A stretch of DNA of 64,000 nucleotides from positions 1,615,501 to 1,679,500 of the forward strand of contig NZ_AP023027.1 of the NCBI RefSeq assembly GCF_014467075.1, given 5' to 3'. The stretch is from Anaerostipes caccae L1-92. GTDB lineage: Bacteria; Bacillota; Clostridia; Lachnospirales; Lachnospiraceae. Of this stretch, positions 1 to 8,857 are shown in pieces (the first letter of the stretch is position 1; each line of letters opens with the position of its first letter). Both the position numbers and the translations under genes were made by a program. A model generated the notes under the pieces. The model was not told where the DNA came from, did not search any database, and saw only the letters and a list, made by a program, of their open reading frames with translations.

Positions 1-1444
1 ACAAAGGGATCTTCCCGCAGAAGACGGCATGATCCTTGTCAGGAGGGTGATATCGGAGAAGCGGAATGTAAACCGCATCAATGACTGTACGGTGACGTTA
101 AAGACCCTTCAGGAGGTCTCAGAAAGGCTCATGAACCTTCATGGACAGCAGGAACACCAGTCACTTTTAAATGAAAAAAATCACAAATCAATTTTAGACC
201 ATTTTTTAAGCCAAAATGGGAAACAATATAAGAAAGACACAAAGGAAGCATTTGAGGCACTTCAGAAACTTCTGAACCGCAGAGGCGACTTTGAGACAGA
301 TGAAGCCCAGAGACTCCGGGAGATGAGTTTTTTAAAACACGAGATTCAGGAAATAGAGGATGCTCATCCCGTAAAAAATGAAGATGAACTTCTGGAAGAA
401 GCATATCAAAAAATGATGCACAGCCAGGAGATTATGGAGGGCGTGAAAAAGGCTTATGAATGTACCGGAAACGAATCTGAGGTTTCCGTGGGAACTCTGC
501 TCTCAAGCGCCTTAAAAGAGATTCAGGGGATTGTGAACCTGGATTCCGGGCTGACAGATTCCTATGAGCAGCTGCTTCAGGCAGAAGATATTATCAATGG
601 ATTTAATCAGCAGATTTCAGATTATATGTCGTTGATGGAATTTGATCCTCAGGAGTTTTCCGAAACAGAAGACAGATTAAATCTCATAAACGGACTGAAA
701 GAAAAGTATGGAAGAACCATTGAGGATGTCTTAAACTACAGGCAGCAGGCCGAGGAGAAGCTTTTAATCTATGAACACTATGAGGAAGAAAAAAAGTGTC
801 TCATGGGAAATATATCCAAAGCCGAAAAGACATTTTATCAGGCGGCCGAAAAGCTTTCAAAAGAGCGGAAAAAAGCCGCAAAAATATTGGAACAGCAGAT
901 TTTTAAGGCGCTCTCAGAGCTTAATTTTCTCTCTGTCCGCTTTCAGATTCAGGTATCGGCGGCAGAAGGAGTTCATGCCGACGGGACTGACAAGGTATCC
1001 TTTATGATCTCCACGAATCCCGGACTTCCGGTGAGACCTATCGCGGATGTGGCATCCGGAGGAGAACTTTCAAGGATCATGCTTGCAGTGAAATCTGTCC
1101 TTGCGGATGTGGACCGTGTGGGAACGTTGATTTTTGACGAAATCGACACGGGAATCAGCGGGGAGACGGCCAACAAAGTGGCCAGAAAAATGGCTGTCAT
1201 CGCAAAAGACCATCAGGTACTGGCGATCACACATCTTCCTCAGATTGCGGCCATGGCGGATTCACACTACTATATTGAAAAACGTGCAGACAGGAAGAAG
1301 ACGACAACGACCATACAAAAACTTACAGAGGCGGATTCTCTCAGGGAATTAAGCCGCATGATCAACGGAGACGACATTACGGAGGCCGTTTTAAAAAATT
1401 CAGAAGAAATGAAAAGTTTAGCAAATGACGCAAAATTATACTGA
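1..1444 (+). CDS. recN: DNA repair protein RecN, 3' part
   Basis: RecN is an SMC-like ATPase that acts early in double-strand break repair. The reading frame is open from base 2, so the gene starts upstream of the window; about 480 C-terminal residues are visible. The middle is rich in charged heptad-like sequence, as expected for the RecN coiled coil. The C-terminal ATPase half has the ABC signature (ASGGELSRIMLA), Walker B (TLIFDEIDTGISG) and the His switch (ITHLPQIAAMAD). The N-terminal Walker A is outside the window. The gene ends 30 bases before a strong terminator. In Clostridia recN commonly precedes spoIVB and spo0A, as here. Confidence 0.95.
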   Translation, partial: QRDLPAEDGMILVRRVISEKRNVNRINDCTVTLKTLQEVSERLMNLHGQQEHQSLLNEKNHKSILDHFLSQNGKQYKKDTKEAFEALQKLLNRRGDFETDEAQRLREMSFLKHEIQEIEDAHPVKNEDELLEEAYQKMMHSQEIMEGVKKAYECTGNESEVSVGTLLSSALKEIQGIVNLDSGLTDSYEQLLQAEDIINGFNQQISDYMSLMEFDPQEFSETEDRLNLINGLKEKYGRTIEDVLNYRQQAEEKLLIYEHYEEEKKCLMGNISKAEKTFYQAAEKLSKERKKAAKILEQQIFKALSELNFLSVRFQIQVSAAEGVHADGTDKVSFMISTNPGLPVRPIADVASGGELSRIMLAVKSVLADVDRVGTLIFDEIDTGISGETANKVARKMAVIAKDHQVLAITHLPQIAAMADSHYYIEKRADRKKTTTTIQKLTEADSLRELSRMINGDDITEAVLKNSEEMKSLANDAKLY

Positions 1445-1472
1445 GTGCTTTTCCATGGTTTCAGACATAATA

Positions 1473-1510
1473 AAAAGGATGTATCACATAACAGGATACG
1501 TCCTTTTTTA
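1473..1510 (+). terminator. Rho-independent terminator after recN
   Basis: An inverted repeat (AAAGGATGTATC against GGATACGTCCTTT, one mismatch) with a short loop is followed by a run of T. It separates recN from spoIVB. Confidence 0.85.
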
Positions 1511-1545
1511 AATCATTTTTGATTTAATCTGTTTAGGAGGAAACC

Positions 1546-2763
1546 ATGAGAAAATACTATTACCGCAAAATTCTCATTGCTCTGTTTGTCATAAACATCG
1601 TTGGAATCTGCGCCGTTTATTTCAAATACTGCAGAAATGTACTGCCCAACGCCATCGAACTGACGATGGGAGAGAAAGCCTGTCTCAAATACGACGTTCC
1701 GGCCGTGGGAATGGTCAAGGATCAGAAGATCAAACTGAACCAGCCGTTCGTGCTGACCAAAGATTCGGTGGGGCAGGATGAGATCAAAGCAAAGCTGTTC
1801 GGCGCCATACCTTTAAAAGACATTAAGGTGAATGTCGTCAAACAGAAAACATTGGTGCCAAGCGGAAAGATTGTCGGCATCTATGTAGAAACCAATGGGA
1901 TCCTTGTGCTGGAAACAGATATGATCACCGGAGTGGACGGAGGAAACCATTCCCCAAGCTCCAATAAACTGTATCAGGGTGACTATATTCTGTCAGTGAA
2001 CGGTTCAAAGGTTGAAACAAAGGTTGATTTTATGAAAAAGATCAACGAATGCAATGGAAAGGAAGTTACCCTGGAAGTGATCCGGAACCATAAAAAAACA
2101 AAGATCAAAGTTAAGCCTGTGCAGTCTGTCACAGACAGCCAGTACAAGATCGGCGCCTGGGTCAGAGATAATACACAGGGCATCGGAACTATGACTTATG
2201 TGGCCGGAACCGAATTCGGAGGCTTAGGACATGGTATCTGTGATATGGATACCGGAAAGCTGATGGACATCAAGGGCGGATACCTGCTGACTCCGCAGAT
2301 TGACACGATCCAGAAGGGGAAATCAGGATCTCCGGGAGAGATTGTAGGAAGCATTTTTTACAAGGAGGCAAATCTTCTGGGAACCATCCGCAAGAATACC
2401 AAATACGGCATTTACGGTACGACTCAGTCGGATAAGAAAGACAAGGCTTACCGAATCGGCTATAAACAGTCGGTGAAGAAAGGCAAAGCGCAGATCATAA
2501 GCTGCATCAGCGGCAGGAGAGAGACTTATGACATTGAAATCAAAAGTGTGGATCAATCCAACCATGATGTGCTGAAAGGGATGGAGATTGAGATTACAGA
2601 TCCAAAACTTTTAAAGCTGACGAATGGTATCGTTCAGGGAATGAGCGGGACTCCTATCATTCAGAATAACCACATTATAGGTGCAGTGACCCATGTGTTT
2701 GTGGATGATTCGACAAAAGGGTACGCAACCTTCATTGAAAACATGCTGAATTCCTCTAAATAA
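1546..2763 (+). CDS. spoIVB: SpoIVB peptidase (S55 family)
   Basis: SpoIVB is the forespore-secreted serine protease that triggers pro-sigma-K processing by cleaving SpoIVFA in the intermembrane space. The 405-residue protein has an N-terminal membrane anchor (about residues 8-27), a PDZ domain (about 105-185) and the S55 peptidase domain. His229 (in GGLGHGI) and Ser367 (in GMSGTPII) are at the positions expected of the catalytic pair. The start is set by AGGAGG about seven bases before the ATG. It lies directly before spo0A, the usual clostridial and bacillar order. Confidence 0.95.
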   Translation: MRKYYYRKILIALFVINIVGICAVYFKYCRNVLPNAIELTMGEKACLKYDVPAVGMVKDQKIKLNQPFVLTKDSVGQDEIKAKLFGAIPLKDIKVNVVKQKTLVPSGKIVGIYVETNGILVLETDMITGVDGGNHSPSSNKLYQGDYILSVNGSKVETKVDFMKKINECNGKEVTLEVIRNHKKTKIKVKPVQSVTDSQYKIGAWVRDNTQGIGTMTYVAGTEFGGLGHGICDMDTGKLMDIKGGYLLTPQIDTIQKGKSGSPGEIVGSIFYKEANLLGTIRKNTKYGIYGTTQSDKKDKAYRIGYKQSVKKGKAQIISCISGRRETYDIEIKSVDQSNHDVLKGMEIEITDPKLLKLTNGIVQGMSGTPIIQNNHIIGAVTHVFVDDSTKGYATFIENMLNSSK

Positions 2764-2873
2764 GATGATTTTGCTGTTATTTACAAAAAACTTGCGAAGG
2801 ATAAGGGGTGTTTGTAAAGTTTGCAAAAATATATAATTATATTGTAAATAAAAACAGAATCGGAGGACTTAAC

Positions 2874-3692
2874 ATGAGCAAAATTAATGTGGCAATCGCG
2901 GATGATAATCAGAAAATGGTCAGTATGATGACTCAGCTTTTAAACTTAGATCAGGAGATCGAGGTCATCGGAAGTGCCGGCAACGGGGAAGCAGCCGTGG
3001 AGATTATCAAAGAGAAAAAGCCGGACGTTGTTCTTTTGGATATTATCATGCCGAAGCTTGACGGAATCGGGGTTTTGGAAAAGCTTCGTGATGAGAGACT
3101 TGAAAAACAGCCGACGGTGATTATGGTGACTGCCATGGGTCAGGAAAGTGTTGCCGAAGAAGCGATGGAGCTGGGTGCATCTTATTTTATCCTAAAACCA
3201 TTTGATTCGGAAATGGTAATCCGAAAAATAAAACAAGCAAAATTAGACAAAAAAGTACAGAAGCCTTTTGTCGCATTAAAGGAGCAGGAAGGTCTGAATA
3301 AGAACCAGCTGGAGATCATTATCACAAACATTATCCATGAAATAGGTGTGCCGGCTCACATTAAGGGTTATCAATATTTGAGAGATTCCATCATGCTGGC
3401 CATCTACGACATGGATATTCTGAACTCCATCACGAAACAACTATATCCAACAATTGCCAAACAGTTTGGTACTACATCTAGTAGAGTGGAACGGGCGATC
3501 CGCCATGCCATCGAGGTAGCCTGGGGACGCGGGAAAATGGATACGATTGATGCGCTGTTCGGATATACGGTCCATGCAGGGAAAGGGAAACCGACAAATT
3601 CAGAATTTATTGCACTGATTGCAGATAAAATCAGACTTGAATACGGAGATCGAATCGTGTCGCAAAAAATGTCTGAAAATGATGGAAGATAG
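2874..3692 (+). CDS. spo0A: Stage 0 sporulation response regulator Spo0A
   Basis: Spo0A is the master regulator of sporulation entry; it binds 0A boxes when phosphorylated. The 272-residue protein has an intact receiver domain (1-125) with the acidic pair in AIADDN, phospho-acceptor Asp56 (VVLLDIIMP), the switch Thr in MVTAMG and the Lys in LKPF. The C-terminal sigma-factor-interacting and DNA-binding domain (about 150-268) carries [18 protein letters not shown] chose the ATG at 2874 because GGAGG lies about nine bases upstream and the protein then starts at the receiver; an in-frame upstream extension lacks homology. A second, divergent spo0A copy follows immediately. Confidence 0.97.
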   Translation: MSKINVAIADDNQKMVSMMTQLLNLDQEIEVIGSAGNGEAAVEIIKEKKPDVVLLDIIMPKLDGIGVLEKLRDERLEKQPTVIMVTAMGQESVAEEAMELGASYFILKPFDSEMVIRKIKQAKLDKKVQKPFVALKEQEGLNKNQLEIIITNIIHEIGVPAHIKGYQYLRDSIMLAIYDMDILNSITKQLYPTIAKQFGTTSSRVERAIRHAIEVAWGRGKMDTIDALFGYTVHAGKGKPTNSEFIALIADKIRLEYGDRIVSQKMSENDGR

Positions 3693-3715
3693 TAAATATT
3701 GTTTGATTATGCGAT

Positions 3716-3743
3716 TGACAAAGGGGAATATGCTTGATATATT
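3716..3743 (+). promoter_or_regulatory. Sigma-A-type promoter of the second spo0A-like gene
   Basis: TTGACA (3716-3721) and TATATT (3738-3743) are separated by 16 bases. They lie 43 bases before the start codon of the paralog, so it can be transcribed independently of spo0A. Confidence 0.65.
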
Positions 3744-3785
3744 TCTCTCTTAGAATGGTTAGATTTGGATGGAGGGGTATACATA

Positions 3786-4592
3786 ATGTATGATAAACGG
3801 AAAATTTTGATCGCCGTCAGCAGTCAAAATGAGGCTAAAGAACTTTGCAGAGAAATGGAGAATGAAATGCAGGTAGTGGGAGTGGCTTATGACGGTGCTT
3901 CCGCAGTAAAGCTGATTAAGGAACATGAGCCCGATGTGGTAGTGATCGATATTGTACTTCCGGTTTTAGACGGACTGGGTGTAATCGAACAGTGCAACGG
4001 GACGATGGACGACGACAAGATACCTTCTTTTATTGCAATTACCTCCATCGGCAATCAGAGACTGATCGAGTGTATCAGCCTTATGGGTGTCGACTACTGT
4101 ATGATGAAGCCGTTTCATACGAATGTCTTAATGGACAGAATTAATCAGATGATGAGAATGAAAAGAGTAAATAATAACTTCCAAAAGACATTTGAGGTGA
4201 AAAGCGAGCCGGTCAAAAAAACGTTTACAGAATATGATATCCAGAAAGATGTGACAAAGATCATCAGAGATCTGGGAATTCCTGCTCATATCAAAGGATA
4301 TCAGTACATTAGGGAAGGCATCATCATGGCGATTCATGATGTCAACATGATGAATTACATAACAAAGCTGCTATACCCAACAATTGCACAAAAATATAAA
4401 ACAACTTCCAGCAGTGTGGAAAGAGCGATCCGCCACGCCATAGAAGTGGCATGGAGCAGAGGAAAGATCGAACTGCTGGAAGAGATGTTCGGATATACGA
4501 TCAGTGCCGGCAAAGGGAAGCCGACCAATTCTGAATTTATAGCGCTGATCGCAGATAAACTCAGGCTGGAATATCACATGAACGCCTCTTAA
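3786..4592 (+). CDS. Spo0A paralog with degenerate receiver pocket
   Basis: A second full-length Spo0A-family protein (268 residues) directly follows spo0A. Its DNA-binding domain is close to Spo0A ([34 protein letters not shown]), so it probably recognises related sites. The receiver keeps Asp55 (VVVIDIVLP), a Ser/Thr in AITSIG and the Lys in MKPF. However, the acidic pair that binds Mg in true receivers is replaced: AIADDN becomes AVSSQN. By receiver chemistry this should abolish or weaken phosphorylation. It may work without phosphorylation or modulate Spo0A, which is inference. The start at 3786 follows GGAGGGG and has its own promoter. Confidence 0.9.
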   Translation: MYDKRKILIAVSSQNEAKELCREMENEMQVVGVAYDGASAVKLIKEHEPDVVVIDIVLPVLDGLGVIEQCNGTMDDDKIPSFIAITSIGNQRLIECISLMGVDYCMMKPFHTNVLMDRINQMMRMKRVNNNFQKTFEVKSEPVKKTFTEYDIQKDVTKIIRDLGIPAHIKGYQYIREGIIMAIHDVNMMNYITKLLYPTIAQKYKTTSSSVERAIRHAIEVAWSRGKIELLEEMFGYTISAGKGKPTNSEFIALIADKLRLEYHMNAS

Positions 4593-4625
4593 ACCAAGAG
4601 GAAAACCGCCAGAATGCTTTTTCGG

Positions 4626-6368
4626 TTACTGTTCTTTGATGCCTGAGATATCCGGGACGCACATCATAGAATAATTCGTATGGTAAATGACAAATCCAGG
4701 CTTTGCTTTCGGCGGTTTTTTCAATTCCTTTCTCTGTATATAGTCGACTTCTACTTTTGGTGCCTGACGGCCGCTGGAATAAAAAGCGGCAAGCCGCCCG
4801 GCCTCTTCAAAAGTAGCATCCGGCAGAGTGTCCGCCTGCTCTTTTTTCACGATGACATGAGAGCCAGGCATATTTTTTGCGTGAAACCACCAGTCGCCGC
4901 CGTTGGCAAATTTAAATGTCAGTTCATCGTTCTGATAATTATTTTTGCCTACATACATATGAAATCCATCAGAGGATACAAAGTGAAGAGGTTTTGATTT
5001 TGCCGGTTTTTTCGTTCCCTTAGAACCGCGCTTTTTCAAATATCCATAATCTGAGAGTTCCTGTTTGATGGAGGAAAGATCCTGTTCGTTCTCTGCAAGA
5101 TTCAGGGAAGACGCGATTGATTCCAGATGCATCAGGTCATCTTTTGTCTCAACCGTAAGTTCGGAGAGGGCTTCATAGGTCCGTTTCAGCTTATTATATC
5201 TGGCAAAGTACTTCTGTGCGTTCTCCTGAGGAGTCTTGACAGGGTCAAGGGGGATGGTGACTTCTTTATTGGTGTAATAGTTCAGGCATTTGAGGGATTT
5301 GGATTCAGGTTCAAGACCGTATCCATATGCCTGAATTAATTCTCCATATATCTTATACTGATCTCTTTTCTCCGTATCGAGCAGCTGTTTTCTCTGCAGA
5401 TCATATTTTTTGCTCGTGCGTTCGATGGAAGTCTGGACAATTTTTCTAAGGTCGGCAGACTTCTGTTTCATTCTTGTATATTTTTCCTTCTCAGAGTAAT
5501 AGATGACCAGAACATCGCTGATGGATGGAAAGACTTTCACTTCATAAGACGTCTTATAAGACGTCATCGGAAAACAGGAAAATTCTTTCGGCTCCCCGTT
5601 TTGATAAATGATATTGGGCACATATTCGTGCTTTTCAACGGAAACCGCCAGCTTTTTCAGCTGGGAGTAGAGACCGGAGCACTGGTCCTGAGTCAGGGCA
5701 TCTGTAGACTGATTGCCGTCGACTCCGGCGCGGTAGCAGATTTCATTTGCCAAAAACGAGCTCATGCCCGTGATGGATGAATAAAGTGCCTTGGTGACCG
5801 GTACGGGTTTTGGCTTGATTCCGGTTAAAAAGTCTTCTAGAGTCAGAGAATCTATATCCTTTTTGTGCTGTGTGGGAGGCATAGAGTAAGTCATGCCGGG
5901 CAGGACCTCCCGCTTGGAGCTCACGTTGGCTCCCACGTGTCTTATGCTGTCGAGGATCATTCCATCCTGTCCCACGAAGATTAAATTGCTGTGCTTGCCC
6001 ATCAGTTCGATGATCAGTTTCTTTTGGCAGACATCTCCCAATTCGTCCAGATGTTCCACTGTGATCTCAATGATTCTCTCATAGCCCGGCTGTTCTACGG
6101 AGATGATACGCCCGCTGCCCAGATGCTTCCGAAGCAGCATACAAAAGTTGGGGGCCTGTATCGGGTTCTGTTTGCCCTGGTTCGAAAGATAGACGATCGG
6201 CAGGCTCGGACTGGCAGAAAGATGGAGCCTTAGATTTTCCCGGTTCTGTTTGATCACAAGGGTGATTTCATCGGCCTCGGGCTGATAAATTTTATAAATT
6301 CTTCCGTTTAATATTTTTTCGTTTAGTTCGTTTACGATATTTGAAATGACAAATCCGTCAAATGCCAT
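4626..6368 (-). CDS. rqcH: NFACT-family ribosome quality control protein RqcH
   Basis: RqcH (Rqc2/NEMF homolog, formerly annotated as fibronectin-binding FbpA/YloA) binds obstructed 50S subunits and adds C-terminal alanine tails. The 580-residue protein has the NFACT-N domain from residue 1 (MAFDGFVISNIVNEL), a central coiled-coil region (about 290-430) and the NFACT-R domain at the C terminus (GGDWWFHAKNMPGSHVIV). At positions 97-98 it has Glu-Arg where B. subtilis RqcH has the functional Asp-Arg pair, a conservative change. Start: ATG with GGAGG seven bases upstream. It converges on the spo0A paralog and diverges from the PH-domain gene. Confidence 0.92.
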   Translation of the reverse strand: MAFDGFVISNIVNELNEKILNGRIYKIYQPEADEITLVIKQNRENLRLHLSASPSLPIVYLSNQGKQNPIQAPNFCMLLRKHLGSGRIISVEQPGYERIIEITVEHLDELGDVCQKKLIIELMGKHSNLIFVGQDGMILDSIRHVGANVSSKREVLPGMTYSMPPTQHKKDIDSLTLEDFLTGIKPKPVPVTKALYSSITGMSSFLANEICYRAGVDGNQSTDALTQDQCSGLYSQLKKLAVSVEKHEYVPNIIYQNGEPKEFSCFPMTSYKTSYEVKVFPSISDVLVIYYSEKEKYTRMKQKSADLRKIVQTSIERTSKKYDLQRKQLLDTEKRDQYKIYGELIQAYGYGLEPESKSLKCLNYYTNKEVTIPLDPVKTPQENAQKYFARYNKLKRTYEALSELTVETKDDLMHLESIASSLNLAENEQDLSSIKQELSDYGYLKKRGSKGTKKPAKSKPLHFVSSDGFHMYVGKNNYQNDELTFKFANGGDWWFHAKNMPGSHVIVKKEQADTLPDATFEEAGRLAAFYSSGRQAPKVEVDYIQRKELKKPPKAKPGFVIYHTNYSMMCVPDISGIKEQ

Positions 6369-6424
6369 AGCTGCACCTCCATTTTTTAGTCAATCGTATT
6401 ATATCACGCCGCGCCCTGTTTTGG

Positions 6425-6454
6425 TTGATTTTTTGCCGTTAATACAGGTATAAT
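6425..6454 (+). promoter_or_regulatory. Promoter of the PH-domain gene
   Basis: TTGATT (6425-6430), an 18-base spacer and TATAAT (6449-6454) lie in the divergent region between rqcH and the next gene. On the other strand an extended -10 (TGATATAAT, around 6398-6406) probably drives rqcH. Confidence 0.65.
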
Positions 6455-6462
6455 GGAAAGGT

Positions 6463-6477
6463 AATTTTCAGAATATG
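6463..6477 (+). promoter_or_regulatory. Candidate CodY box
   Basis: AATTTTCAGAATATG matches the CodY consensus AATTTTCWGAAAATT at 13 of 15 positions. It lies between the -10 element and the ribosome binding site of the PH-domain gene, where a bound repressor would block transcription. CodY is encoded in this window at 43796. Confidence 0.5.
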
Positions 6478-6490
6478 GAGGACCGAGCCA

Positions 6491-6886
6491 ATGATAGATG
6501 AACAAAATAAAACATGGTCAGACCGCAGTCATCTGCTGTGGTGGCCGATTACCTTTACAAAATACAGAGTTGAGAACCAAAGATTATATACGCAGACCGG
6601 ACTTTTGTCAACACATGAGGAAGAATGCCTTTTATACAGAATTATGGATGTCTCCTATGAGAGAACTTTCGGAAACCGAATCTTTGGCACCGGAACGATC
6701 CGCCTTACCACAAAGGATGCCTCAAATCCGGTGATCGAGCTTAAAAATATTGCTGATTCCAGAAGGGTAAAGGATCTCCTGAGCCGGTGGATCGAGGAAG
6801 AACGGATCGCCAAACGGGTTGTGGGACGGGATATGTACGGCGCAAGCAGCCATATGGAGGAAGATTTTACAGACAGAGATATGTAA
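6491..6886 (+). CDS. Bacterial PH-domain protein (YdbS/YdbT-like)
   Basis: This 131-residue protein has one bacterial PH (bPH2, former DUF304) domain. The pattern is typical: a Trp-rich start (LLWWPITFTKYRVE), the TGLLST turn, the ECLLYRIMDVSYERTF segment and GNRIFGTGTIRLTT. Unlike many family members it has no transmembrane helices, so it is probably cytoplasmic or peripheral. The C terminus from about residue 112 is charged and looks disordered. GGAGG precedes the ATG by eight bases. The function of this family is not established. It stands alone before the histidine operon promoter. Confidence 0.75.
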   Translation: MIDEQNKTWSDRSHLLWWPITFTKYRVENQRLYTQTGLLSTHEEECLLYRIMDVSYERTFGNRIFGTGTIRLTTKDASNPVIELKNIADSRRVKDLLSRWIEEERIAKRVVGRDMYGASSHMEEDFTDRDM

Positions 6887-6891
6887 AACGG

Positions 6892-6920
6892 TTGACAACG
6901 AAAAGACAGACTGGTATGAT
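6892..6920 (+). promoter_or_regulatory. Promoter of the histidine operon
   Basis: TTGACA (6892-6897) and TATGAT (6915-6920) are separated by 17 bases, a near-ideal sigma-A promoter, 67 bases before the hisZ start. Confidence 0.85.
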
Positions 6921-6921
6921 A

Positions 6922-6970
6922 ACTAAAGTATTTAGCATGGTAGCGAATTATCACTTTAGTGTATTAAAGT
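6922..6970 (+). promoter_or_regulatory. Operator-like palindromes in the his leader
   Basis: Just after the -10 box there is ACTAAAGT (6922-6929) and its exact reverse complement ACTTTAGT (6953-6960). The second copy also forms an 18-base palindrome ACTTTAGTGTATTAAAGT (6953-6970) with perfect six-base arms. The size and position fit an operator for a TrpR-type repressor such as the YerC/HisR family, which is inference. No terminator follows, so attenuation is unlikely. Confidence 0.55.
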
Positions 6971-6986
6971 AAAAAGGAGAAGAATT

Positions 6987-8198
6987 ATGAATCAGAAGAG
7001 GGTCCATACGCCGGAAGGAGTAAGGGATATATACGGATTGGAATGTAAAAAAAGACTCAGGTTAAAGGACAAATTAAATCATGTCTTTGCCCTCTACGGT
7101 TACGAGAATATCATTACCCCAACTTTTGAATTTTTCGATATCTTTAACAGTGAGAAAGGAACCGTTTCCTCCAAGGAGATGTACAAATTTTTTGACCGGG
7201 AGGGAAATACCCTGGTCCTTAGGCCGGACATCACGCCTTCTGTGGCGAGGTGCGTGGCAAAGTATTATGACAGTGAGGAACGGAACCTGCGGTTTGCCTA
7301 TACCGGAAATGTCTTTTTGAATAATTCCAGCTATCAGCTGAAATTAAAGGAAACCTGCCAGATGGGCGCAGAGCTCATCAATGATCCTTCCAGTCACGGA
7401 GACGGAGAGATCATCGCCATGGCGCTGGACTGCTGCCTGAACGCAGGGCTGAAAGATTTTCGGCTGACCATCGGCCAGGTCGAGTATTTCCAGGGACTTG
7501 TAGAGTGCATAGAAGATGAAGACGTAAAAGAGCAGTTAAGAGAGCTGATCATTAATAAAAATTTCTTCGGACTGATCGAATTTGTCGAAAGCCTTGACAT
7601 TCCCCAGGCTGTAAAAGATGTTTTTATCCAGTTCAATGAGCTCAACGGCGATGTGGACATCTTAGATAAGGCCGATGCCCTTGTGTCCAATGAGACATCA
7701 AAGAGAGCCATCCGGAAGCTGAGAAAGGTGTACCGGATGCTTCAGGTATATGGGCTGGAGCAGTACATAAGCTTTGATCTGGGCATGTTAAGCCGCCACA
7801 ATTACTACACCGGGGTTATTTTTAAAGCCTATACTTACGGAACCGGAGACGCGGTTTTAAAAGGGGGCCGCTATGACAACCTGATCGAACAGTTTGGAAA
7901 GAAAGCTCCGTCCATCGGATTTGCCATCGTGCTGGACAGTCTGATGATGGCTATGGAGCGCCAGAAGATCGAAATGGAGGCCGATTCCACAGACATGCTG
8001 ATCATCTATGAGGAGGCCGCTATGGAAGCCGCCATTCCGGCAGCTGCGGGCTATCGGAAAAAAGGAAAAGCAGTCATACTGGAAAAGAAGGACAGAAACC
8101 TGGAAGAGTATATAGCAATGGCTTCGGATCAGTCGATCGGATGTGTTTTATATTATGAAACCGGGGATAGCGTCAGGGATTTAACGAAAGGGCAGTGA
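6987..8198 (+). CDS. hisZ: ATP phosphoribosyltransferase regulatory subunit HisZ
   Basis: HisZ is a catalytically inactive paralog of histidyl-tRNA synthetase that forms a hetero-octamer with short-form HisG and confers histidine feedback inhibition. The 403-residue protein shows class II synthetase-like motifs: [10 protein letters not shown] near the N terminus, [29 protein letters not shown] and [21 protein letters not shown]. It starts 67 bases after a strong promoter, behind AAGGAG, and leads the operon hisZ-G-D-B-IE. The next gene is the short HisG that needs it. Confidence 0.95.
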   Translation: MNQKRVHTPEGVRDIYGLECKKRLRLKDKLNHVFALYGYENIITPTFEFFDIFNSEKGTVSSKEMYKFFDREGNTLVLRPDITPSVARCVAKYYDSEERNLRFAYTGNVFLNNSSYQLKLKETCQMGAELINDPSSHGDGEIIAMALDCCLNAGLKDFRLTIGQVEYFQGLVECIEDEDVKEQLRELIINKNFFGLIEFVESLDIPQAVKDVFIQFNELNGDVDILDKADALVSNETSKRAIRKLRKVYRMLQVYGLEQYISFDLGMLSRHNYYTGVIFKAYTYGTGDAVLKGGRYDNLIEQFGKKAPSIGFAIVLDSLMMAMERQKIEMEADSTDMLIIYEEAAMEAAIPAAAGYRKKGKAVILEKKDRNLEEYIAMASDQSIGCVLYYETGDSVRDLTKGQ

Positions 8199-8199
8199 G

Positions 8200-8853
8200 A
8201 TGAGATATATAACATTTGCATTGGCAAAGGGTAGACTTGCCAAGAAGACATTATCTTTGCTGGAACAGATAGGGATTACCTGCGAAGAGATGAAAGATGA
8301 AAAGACAAGAAAACTGATTTTTGTAAACGAAGATCTGAAGCTGAAGTTTTTCCTCTCCAAGGCCAGCGACGTGCCCACTTACGTGGAGTACGGGGCGGCA
8401 GACATCGGGGTGGTCGGAAAGGATACGATCCTGGAAGAAGGACGGAATCTTTATGAGGTGCTGGACCTGGGATTCGGCAAATGCAGGATGTGCGTGTGCG
8501 GACCAAAGGAAGCCAAAAAGTATTTAAACGGCAGTCAGCTGATCCGGGTGGCATCCAAATATCCGAATATCGCGAAAGAGTATTTCTATAATAAAAAACT
8601 CCAGACCGTGGAGATCGTAAAGCTCAACGGTTCCGTAGAGCTGGCGCCGATCGTGGGTCTCTCAGAGGTTATCGTGGATATCGTGGAGACAGGTTCTACG
8701 CTGAGAGAGAATGGTCTGGAAGTATTGGAAGAGATCTGCCCGCTTTCCGCAAGGATGGTCGTGAACCAGGTCAGCCAGAGAATGGAGCAGGAGCGGATCA
8801 GTAAAATTGTGACTGCATTAAAGAAGTTGTTAGACGAGAAGAAACAGGGGTAG
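8200..8853 (+). CDS. hisG: ATP phosphoribosyltransferase, short form HisG
   Basis: HisG catalyses the first step of histidine synthesis, condensing ATP with PRPP. At 217 residues this is the short form without the C-terminal regulatory domain. Recognisable stretches are the N-terminal [16 protein letters not shown] and the PRPP-binding loop [19 protein letters not shown]. It begins one base after the hisZ stop, so the two subunits are probably translationally coupled. Confidence 0.95.
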   Translation: MRYITFALAKGRLAKKTLSLLEQIGITCEEMKDEKTRKLIFVNEDLKLKFFLSKASDVPTYVEYGAADIGVVGKDTILEEGRNLYEVLDLGFGKCRMCVCGPKEAKKYLNGSQLIRVASKYPNIAKEYFYNKKLQTVEIVKLNGSVELAPIVGLSEVIVDIVETGSTLRENGLEVLEEICPLSARMVVNQVSQRMEQERISKIVTALKKLLDEKKQG

Positions 8854-8857
8854 TGCC

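Noticed and set aside
4585..4601. CCTCTT/AAGAGG hairpin after the Spo0A paralog as a terminator
   Set aside because: The stem is only six bases and no T run follows on either strand.
6937..6972. Short frame in the his leader (MVANYHFSVLK) as a histidine attenuator peptide
   Set aside because: It has a single His codon and no ribosome binding site, and no terminator hairpin follows.
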